From positions 1 to 6,569 of the forward strand of contig NZ_CAPJ01000513.1 in the NCBI RefSeq assembly GCF_000331775.1: DNA of 6,569 nt, written 5' to 3'. This document shows, piece after piece, positions 1-6,569 of this stretch. The translations under genes were made by a program, and so were the position numbers. Source of the DNA: Xanthomonas translucens pv. translucens DSM 18974. Lineage in GTDB: Bacteria > Pseudomonadota > Gammaproteobacteria > Xanthomonadales > Xanthomonadaceae. Position 1 is the first letter of the stretch, and every line of letters starts with the position of its first letter. The notes below the pieces were generated by a model, which saw only the letters and a list, made by a program, of their open reading frames with translations, was not told the origin of the DNA and ran no database searches.

Positions 1-21
1 GGGGGCTTGCGACGGCATGGC

Positions 22-50
22 GCGCCGCGCCCGGGCCGCCGGCGCGGCGC
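22..50. terminator. GC-rich hairpin, possible terminator of an upstream gene
   Basis: Bases 22-31 (GCGCCGCGCC) and 41-50 (GGCGCGGCGC) form a perfect 10-bp stem around a 9-base loop. Only a TTT follows (54-56), so this is not a canonical intrinsic terminator with a long U-tract. Its position just before the promoter and start of the next gene suits the 3' end of a gene lying left of the window. It could instead be an incidental GC-rich palindrome. Confidence 0.35.
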
Positions 51-54
51 CGGT

Positions 55-84
55 TTGACAAGCGGCCTGCGCGCAGGCTGAAGT
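55..84 (+). promoter_or_regulatory. Candidate sigma70-type promoter for the OmpA-like lipoprotein gene
   Basis: A perfect -35 hexamer TTGACA lies at 55-60. The best -10 match at 18-bp spacing is TGAAGT (79-84), only three of six matches to TATAAT. Transcription would start near 91, giving a leader of about 20 nt that contains the ribosome-binding site. The -35 is strong and the -10 weak, so the call is tentative. Confidence 0.35.
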
Positions 85-99
85 GCGCGCATCAGGACC

Positions 100-105
100 A
101 GGAGG
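100..105 (+). promoter_or_regulatory. Strong Shine-Dalgarno that fixes the start at 113
   Basis: AGGAGG at 100-105 sits 7 nt before the ATG at 113. This favours that start over the in-frame GTG at 83, which has no comparable site and would place ten extra residues in front of a well-formed lipoprotein signal peptide. Confidence 0.8.
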
Positions 106-112
106 GAAGGGA

Positions 113-1242
113 ATGCGTTCACTGCCGATCTTGCTGTCGTCGTTGTTGTTGGCAGGGTGTGGGGCCGCGGACACGCCGGGTACGCCGTCCGCGCCGACAG
201 TTGCCGCGGCCAAGGCCTCTGCCACGCGCGACACCACGGTCGCCGCTGCGGTGGACGTGCCGGAGTTCCCGGCCATTCCGCTGATCGTGGTCCCGGAAAT
301 CCTCGGGGTGACGCCTGCGCAGCGCGCGCTGGAAGCCTCGATGAAGGGCGCGCTGGATCCGATCCAGGGGGCATCATCGCGCCTGCGCGCTGCGGGACCG
401 ATGGCGTGCTGGTCAACGATGCCGGCATCACCGGCGTCGATGCGCAGGGCAATCTGCTGCGCAACGGTGAGGACGGCCTGTTCAAGATCAACGCCGACGG
501 CAGCGGCACCATCAACGGCACGGTCGGCGACGGCGAGGACGCGATCGTGCGCGTGCAGGCGGATGGATCGGGCAGCTACAACGGCCCGGCCGGCCTGATC
601 ACGCTGGACGGCCGGGGCGCAGGCACCTGGAACGGCGGCAGCGGCCTGATCCAGAACAATGGCGACGGCAGCGGCACCTGGAACGGCCGCGAAGGCCTGC
701 TGACCATCAATGCCGATGGCTCGGGGACCTGGAACGGCGAGCAAGGCTTGATTCGCAACAACGGTGACGGCACCGGCATGATCGGCACGCCCGGGCGCAA
801 GGTGGCGATGGCGCCGCTGCCCAAGGTGCCGCCGGCCGGGCGCTTTCCGTCGTTGCGCAAGTTCGCCCCGCCCGGCGCGCCCTGCGGCTACCTGATCACC
901 TTGAACGACCGCGTGCTGTTCGACTTCGACAAGTCGCAGATCCGTGCCGATGCTGCAACGGTGCTCGACACGCTGGCGACCGCGCTCGGCACCCTGCAGG
1001 CGCGCGACCTGGAAGTGGGCGGGCATACCGACAGCAAGGGCGGCGACGACTACAACCAGGCCTTGTCCGAACGCCGTGCCGCGGCGGTGCTCGAGGCGTT
1101 ACGTGCGCGCGGACTGGCGCTGCAGGCGTCCGCCAAGGGGTACGGCGAATCGCGTCCGGTGGCGCCGAACCAGTTGCAAGGCCAGGACAATCCCGCCGGA
1201 CGGCAGTTGAACCGGCGCGTGGAGATCTTCGTCAGAACCTGA
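113..1242 (+). CDS. OmpA-family lipoprotein with Gly/Asn/Asp-rich tandem repeats, interrupted by a frameshift
   Basis: Likely an outer-membrane lipoprotein that binds peptidoglycan non-covalently. From ATG 113 the protein begins with a short signal peptide ending in lipobox LAGC (Cys16; Gly at +2, no inner-membrane retention Asp). This frame is intact to about 370 and then runs to a stop at 596-598, giving a 161-residue product. The rest continues one frame back to the TGA at 1240-1242. Adding one G to the G run at 367-371 restores a 376-residue protein reading DPIQGGIIAPARCG across the junction. In restored numbering, residues 122-228 are six tandem repeats of about 17 residues and 260-376 are an OmpA C-terminal-like domain. 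That domain has VLFDFDKSQIR, GHTDSKG, the ALSERRA helix and a final NRRVEIF; the Asp of HTD and the first Arg of ERRA are the usual diaminopimelate contacts in this family. Coding character on both sides of the junction suggests either a sequencing or assembly error or a very recent mutation. The family call is secure, the physiological role is not. Confidence 0.85.
365..373 (+). other. Frameshift site in a G homopolymer
   Basis: The upstream frame reads CAG GGG GCA here, whereas the OmpA-like domain needs the frame GGG GGC ATC. The switch is equivalent to one missing base (or two extra) and is most simply explained by G5 at 367-371 in place of G6. A two-codon slippery heptamer of the X XXY YYZ type is not present, because the preceding CAG cannot re-pair in the -1 frame (CCA). 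Only single-codon slippage on GGG is available, so programmed frameshifting is unlikely. Confidence 0.75.
475..795 (+). repeat. Six tandem 17-residue coding repeats (GLI..NxDGSGTWNG type)
   Basis: In the distal frame of the OmpA-like gene, six units follow one another. The first has 22 residues because of an inserted VGDGED-like segment; the next five have exactly 17. Each has a hydrophobic start (GLF, AIV, GLI, GLI, GLL, GLI), a turn core (ADGSG, ADGSG, GRGAG, GDGSG, ADGSG, GDGTG) and a TWNG-like end (TING, SYNG, TWNG, TWNG, TWNG, MIG). At DNA level, stretches such as GGCAGCGGCACC and ACCTGGAACGGC recur, so copy number could change by recombination. The pattern resembles short beta-strand and turn repeats; the fold is inferred. 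Confidence 0.85.
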
Positions 1243-1256
1243 GCGCGGTGCGCGGT

Positions 1257-1274
1257 CCGGCCGCGAGCGGCCGG
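1257..1274. terminator. Hairpin between convergent genes, possible bidirectional terminator
   Basis: CCGGCCG (1257-1263) pairs perfectly with CGGCCGG (1268-1274) around a CGAG tetraloop. It lies 14 nt past the stop of the OmpA-like gene and 19 nt past the stop of the convergent DUF3060 gene. No T-tract follows on either strand, so termination would rest on the GC stem or on Rho. The position supports the call more than the sequence does. Confidence 0.45.
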
Positions 1275-1293
1275 CCGCGTGGCGTCGGCACGC

Positions 1294-1932
1294 TCAGTTG
1301 CCGGCGATCTGATTGTCGCGGCCGTAGTCCTGGACTTGCGCGGTGCCGGTTTGCTGGGTGAGCTGGTTCTTGCTGCCGTGTAGGGTCACCGAGCCGATGG
1401 CGATCGCGCGCAGCTGGTTTTCGTCGCCCGGTACCGCCAGCGTCTCGATGCGGCCCATCTGCAGGTTGCCGTGGCGGCCGAACAGCTCGACATTCTTGGT
1501 GTCGCTGCTCATGACCACCTGCACGTTGTCGCCCACCACGCGCACGCCTTCGGCGTGCTCGATCTGCAAGGTGCCGTTCGCGCCCAGCAACGCGATCATG
1601 CCGCACTGTCCGCGCAGCACGAGCCTGGCATCGCGGCCGGTGATGTCCAGGTTGTGGCCGTCGCAGTCGATCGTGCCGCTGGTCGAGGTCACCATCAGCG
1701 TCGGACGTTCGCCATCCGGCTGGCCGTTGGCCTGCGCGTCGCTCGTCGCCTGTGCCGACATGCTGGGGACTGCAGGCACCGGCGCGATCGGTGCCACGGC
1801 GGGCGTGGCGGCGGCAGGCGCGGCCGCTGCAGGTGTGGCCGCAACGGCGGCATCGCTGCCGGAGGGCGAGGGCTGCTGTGTGCAGGCTGCCAAGGCCAGC
1901 AATGGCAGGCAGAGAAACAGATTCCGCGTCAT
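1294..1932 (-). CDS. DUF3060-type repeat lipoprotein
   Basis: A predicted secreted lipoprotein of 212 residues with no assigned molecular function. The signal peptide has a basic start (MTRN), a hydrophobic stretch and lipobox LAAC (Cys17; Thr at +2, suggesting outer-membrane sorting). Residues 28-56 are an Ala/Pro-rich linker. From about residue 80 the chain consists of short beta-prone segments with glycine/asparagine turns, including DCDGHN, GDN, GSKN and GRDN, as expected for DUF3060. Turn glycines at 99, 117, 134, 152, 169, 186 and 204 recur every 17-18 residues, suggesting a beta-solenoid. Cys90 and Cys110 could form a disulfide. AAGGAGA lies 6 nt before the ATG. The gene starts 70 bp after the purB stop on the same strand, so read-through from purB is possible, although the functions look unrelated. 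The family call rests on pattern recognition. Confidence 0.82.
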   Translation of the reverse strand: MTRNLFLCLPLLALAACTQQPSPSGSDAAVAATPAAAAPAAATPAVAPIAPVPAVPSMSAQATSDAQANGQPDGERPTLMVTSTSGTIDCDGHNLDITGRDARLVLRGQCGMIALLGANGTLQIEHAEGVRVVGDNVQVVMSSDTKNVELFGRHGNLQMGRIETLAVPGDENQLRAIAIGSVTLHGSKNQLTQQTGTAQVQDYGRDNQIAGN

Positions 1933-2002
1933 CGCATCTCTCCTTGTCGGGGTTCGAAGGCGGTGTTGCCGCGCAGGCGAAGGGGCGACCGGCGCGTCTG
2001 GC

Positions 2003-3409
<1,407 letters not shown>

Positions 3410-3554
3410 GCCGGCCGCGCACCGGCCATGCCGTGTCGGCGGCGGCCGGACGTCGGCGTGCAGCGGCGCAGACGGGCAGGTGGACGCGACCGCCGCGCCG
3501 CACCGAAGCCCTGTCGCGCGGACGTGGGCGCGCTGGCGCTGGAGCAGCGCGAGT

Positions 3555-3563
3555 TGCTACACT
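3555..3563 (+). promoter_or_regulatory. Candidate extended -10 promoter for the DUF3829 lipoprotein gene
   Basis: TGCTACACT fits an extended -10 (TG, one base, then TACACT with four of six matches to TATAAT). No recognisable -35 is present 17 bp upstream, which is typical of extended -10 promoters. Transcription would start near 3570, about 30 nt before the ATG at 3601, and AAGGA lies at 3587-3591. A small inverted repeat (GCGCT 3536-3540, AGCGC 3546-3550) lies just upstream; its role is unknown. Confidence 0.4.
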
Positions 3564-3600
3564 GCGCGCCTGTAACCGTTTTCAACAAGGACGTACTCGC

Positions 3601-4590
3601 ATGACTTCCCGCTTCCGCCTGGCTGCGCTGGCCGCTGCCGTTTGCGTTTTCCTGGTCGCCTGCGGCGGCAAGCCCTCGGCCACGCCAGCTGCCCCGGCCG
3701 ACGGCAAGGCGCCTGCCGACCAGGCCGCGAGCGATCCGCACGAGGCGTTGACCAGCAAGCTCAACGCGTATATCGAGTGCTTCAACAAGGTCGATGCGGA
3801 CATCCATCGCGGCGCCCAGTCCTATGTCGGCTGGATGAAGGACCCCGCCGCCGGCCCGACCGGCAAGGAAACCAGCGTCTACGGGCCTGCCAAGATCGAC
3901 CAGTACGACATGAAGGTCTGCGATGCGCCGATGCTGCAGGCAGCCGCCGCCAAACCGCTGCTGCCGGCCCTTGATGCGGCCGCGAAGCGTTATCTGGCTG
4001 CGCTGAAGACGCTGCAGCCGCTCGGCAACCAGGTGCGCGATTACTACGAGCGCGAGGACTATCAGGACGACGGGTTCGCCAAGGGCAAGCAGCTGCATGC
4101 GCCGCTGATGGCCGCCCTGTCCGAGTTCGCCGAGGCGAGCCATGCGTTCAGCGCCGAACTGGATGCGCAGAACGACGCCGCGCAGCGCGAGCAGTTGAAG
4201 GCGATGGAGCAGGCCGAAGGCCGCACCCGCGACTTCTACCGGCTGTCGATGATGCTCGAGGCCAAGGACATCGTCGCCCTGTTGCAGGAGGACGCGTTCG
4301 ATACGGCCAAGGCCACCGCCTTGCTCGACGGCTTCAACACGCTGTCCGACGAAGCGCACGCCAAGGTCGCCGAGCAGGAACCGGGCAAGCTGGACTGGAA
4401 CAGCTTCGAGACCGCCGCGGAGAACTTCCGCAAGGAAGGCAAGGCGCGGATCAAGCGGGTCGTCGAAAAGACCCCGTACAGCCGCATGGAACAGGGCTGG
4501 CTGGACAACCCGACGCTGGCACCGGAAGGCTCGCCGGGACGGCTGCTGAAGACCTACAACAACCTGGTCTTCCAGAGCAACCGCCAGTAA
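3601..4590 (+). CDS. DUF3829 (YiiG-like) family lipoprotein
   Basis: A predicted lipoprotein of 329 residues, similar in size to E. coli YiiG (about 350), whose function is unknown. The signal peptide runs MTSRFRLAAL... to lipobox LVAC (Cys21; Gly at +2), followed by an Ala/Pro/Lys linker to about residue 45. The mature part is largely helical by composition. Family-like features are KLNAYIECFNKVD (53-65) with a following YVGWM, YYEREDYQDDGFAKGKQLH (148-166), an Asp/Glu-rich helical middle, and a C-terminal TYNNLVFQSN (318-327). Cys60 and Cys107 could form a disulfide. The ATG at 3601 is chosen because AAGGA lies 9 nt before it and the lipoprotein signal begins there; upstream in-frame codons would add a non-signal leader. 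It is transcribed divergently from purB, with fumC downstream under its own probable promoter, so it looks monocistronic. The family call is good and the role is unknown. Confidence 0.85.
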   Translation: MTSRFRLAALAAAVCVFLVACGGKPSATPAAPADGKAPADQAASDPHEALTSKLNAYIECFNKVDADIHRGAQSYVGWMKDPAAGPTGKETSVYGPAKIDQYDMKVCDAPMLQAAAAKPLLPALDAAAKRYLAALKTLQPLGNQVRDYYEREDYQDDGFAKGKQLHAPLMAALSEFAEASHAFSAELDAQNDAAQREQLKAMEQAEGRTRDFYRLSMMLEAKDIVALLQEDAFDTAKATALLDGFNTLSDEAHAKVAEQEPGKLDWNSFETAAENFRKEGKARIKRVVEKTPYSRMEQGWLDNPTLAPEGSPGRLLKTYNNLVFQSNRQ

Positions 4591-4612
4591 CCGCGGGTCG
4601 CGGCGGCCGGCT

Positions 4613-4631
4613 GCAACGCCGCCGCCGTTGC
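4613..4631 (+). terminator. Weak hairpin after the DUF3829 gene
   Basis: GCAACG (4613-4618) pairs with CGTTGC (4626-4631) around a 7-base GC-rich loop, 22 nt past the stop codon. There is no T-tract, and neighbouring GC repeats allow alternative pairings. It may mark the 3' end of the lipoprotein transcript before the fumC promoter. Confidence 0.3.
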
Positions 4632-4721
4632 GCCTGGATCGGGAACCCGGCCGCGCGGCGATGTCGTGCCGGGCGCTGCGCCGCCCCTCCAGGCCTTGCT
4701 AACAACCCTTGGCGCACACTG

Positions 4722-4750
4722 CTGACGCCGGGCGCTGTGCCGCGGATAAT
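4722..4750 (+). promoter_or_regulatory. Candidate sigma70-type promoter for fumC
   Basis: CTGACG (4722-4727, four of six matches to TTGACA) and GATAAT (4745-4750, five of six matches to TATAAT) are separated by exactly 17 bp. Transcription would start near 4757, giving a leader of about 90 nt before the fumC ATG. No SoxS, Fur or other operator could be recognised. Confidence 0.5.
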
Positions 4751-4834
4751 GTCTACGCCAGCCGCAGCTCCGCCAGCCTGCCTTCCCGGACGTCCCTCGC
4801 GACAGGGCCGGGTGTATTCCTTTTATGCAGATGT

Positions 4835-4838
4835 GGAG
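4835..4838 (+). promoter_or_regulatory. Ribosome-binding site that fixes the fumC start at 4847
   Basis: GGAG lies 8 nt before the ATG at 4847. The open frame continues back to 4709, but that would add 46 residues unlike any fumarase N-terminus and would start upstream of the probable promoter, so the short form is chosen. Confidence 0.75.
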
Positions 4839-4846
4839 AGTGCGCA

Positions 4847-6259
<1,413 letters not shown>

Positions 6260-6266
6260 GGCGTGG

Positions 6267-6305
6267 TGCCCCGCGTGGTGCGGCGGTGCCGTGCCATGCG
6301 GGGCA
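6267..6305 (+). terminator. Long hairpin at the fumC 3' end
   Basis: Bases 6267-6284 pair with 6288-6305 over 18 consecutive positions (15 Watson-Crick pairs and three G-U wobbles at 6275/6297, 6279/6293 and 6280/6292), closed by a GGT triloop. The outer 8 bp, TGCCCCGC with GCGGGGCA, are perfect. It begins 8 nt past the fumC stop. The following bases (GGCGTATCGCGTTTGG) contain only TTT, so it may act as a Rho-assisted terminator or as an mRNA 3'-end stabiliser and not as a classic intrinsic terminator. Confidence 0.6.
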
Positions 6306-6446
6306 GGCGTATCGCGTTTGGAGCGGATCTAGGGAGCCGACAGGCCGTCGCCCGAGGCGTAAACCGGAGCCACTGGACGAGCTTCCGGCGGATCGGCCAG
6401 TCAGCCGCAACACAGTTCCGAAACGTACACCTTCATGGCTTCGCGC

Positions 6447-6470
6447 GTCGCGGCTGAAGTCGCTCCCACA
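6447..6470 (+). repeat. REP-like stem-loop repeat, copy 1
   Basis: The unit begins GTCGCGGCTGAAG and ends TCGCTCCCACA. GCGGC (6450-6454) pairs with GTCGC (6459-6463) with one G-U wobble, around a TGAA tetraloop. It matches, from memory, the dispersed stem-loop family common in Xanthomonadaceae intergenic regions. Confidence 0.7.
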
Positions 6471-6501
6471 ATTGCCCTATGGGATCGCCAGCTAGGTGCA
6501 C

Positions 6502-6525
6502 TGTGGGAGGGGCTTGAGCCCCGAC
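6502..6525 (-). repeat. REP-like stem-loop repeat, copy 2 (inverted)
   Basis: The unit begins TGTGGGAGGGGC and ends TTGAGCCCCGAC. GGGGC (6509-6513) pairs perfectly with GCCCC (6518-6522) around a TTGA loop. It is inverted relative to copy 1: TGTGGGAG (6502-6509) is the exact reverse complement of CTCCCACA (6463-6470). The stem differs from copy 1 but stays paired, which points to compensatory change. Confidence 0.7.
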
Positions 6526-6559
6526 GGTATCCGAAGCCGGAACCCTTGCCGCCGTGCTT

Positions 6560-6569
6560 GTCGCGGCTC
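6560..6569 (+). repeat. Possible start of a third REP-like unit, cut by the window edge
   Basis: GTCGCGGCTC at the very end agrees with the first nine bases of copy 1 and has the same orientation. Ten bases are too few to be certain. Confidence 0.4.

Larger units (their letters stand above)
6260..6569. other. Gene-free stretch after fumC
   Basis: No credible gene lies here; the short open frames lack ribosome-binding sites and recognisable products. It holds the post-fumC hairpin at 6267-6305, then about 140 bases (6306-6446) in which I see no defined element, then REP-like stem-loops from 6447 to the window edge. Confidence 0.6.

Noticed and set aside
157..371. The N-terminal part of the frame that carries the OmpA domain, read from an ATG at 157
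   Set aside because: This stretch encodes a Gly/Arg/His-rich product with no signal peptide. The overlapping frame from 113 has a strong Shine-Dalgarno and a proper lipobox, so the true N-terminus is in that frame.
365..373. Programmed -1 ribosomal frameshifting
   Set aside because: There is no two-codon slippery heptamer. A lost G in a homopolymer is the simpler explanation.
4709..4846. Upstream extension of fumC by 46 codons
   Set aside because: It has no family-like sequence and begins upstream of the probable promoter elements at 4722-4750. The ATG at 4847 has a ribosome-binding site and matches the fumarase C N-terminus.

Overview
This is GC-rich DNA, with GC concentrated at third codon positions. 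It looks like a gammaproteobacterial chromosome, most likely Xanthomonas or a close relative in Xanthomonadaceae. That assignment is an inference from the protein families, the codon use and the REP-like stem-loops at the right end; no search was run. Five protein genes fill the window. Nothing indicates a phage, an insertion sequence, a CRISPR array or a defence island.

Layout: (a) 1-112 holds a GC-rich hairpin and a candidate promoter. (b) 113-1242 (+) is a lipoprotein with 17-residue Gly/Asn/Asp-rich tandem repeats and an OmpA-like peptidoglycan-binding domain; its frame is broken by one apparently missing G in a run of five Gs at 367-371. (c) 1294-1932 (-) is a DUF3060-type lipoprotein that converges on it. 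(d) 2003-3370 (-) is purB, adenylosuccinate lyase, 70 bp upstream of the DUF3060 gene on the same strand. (e) 3371-3600 is a divergent intergenic region with candidate promoters on both strands. (f) 3601-4590 (+) is a DUF3829 (YiiG-like) lipoprotein. (g) 4591-4846 carries a good sigma70-type promoter candidate for (h) 4847-6259 (+), fumC, class II fumarase. (i) 6260-6569 has a long hairpin directly after fumC, then REP-like stem-loops.

The gene content combines central metabolism with cell-envelope maintenance. PurB and FumC belong to the same aspartase/fumarase superfamily. PurB releases fumarate in purine synthesis and FumC hydrates fumarate to malate, so they are linked through one metabolite, although they are transcribed apart. 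The three other genes all encode predicted lipoproteins with clear lipoboxes. One probably anchors the outer membrane to peptidoglycan; the other two have no established function. No new multi-gene system is evident. The best leads are the frameshifted repeat lipoprotein, the 17-18-residue periodicity shared by the two convergent lipoproteins, and the REP-like cluster at the right edge.
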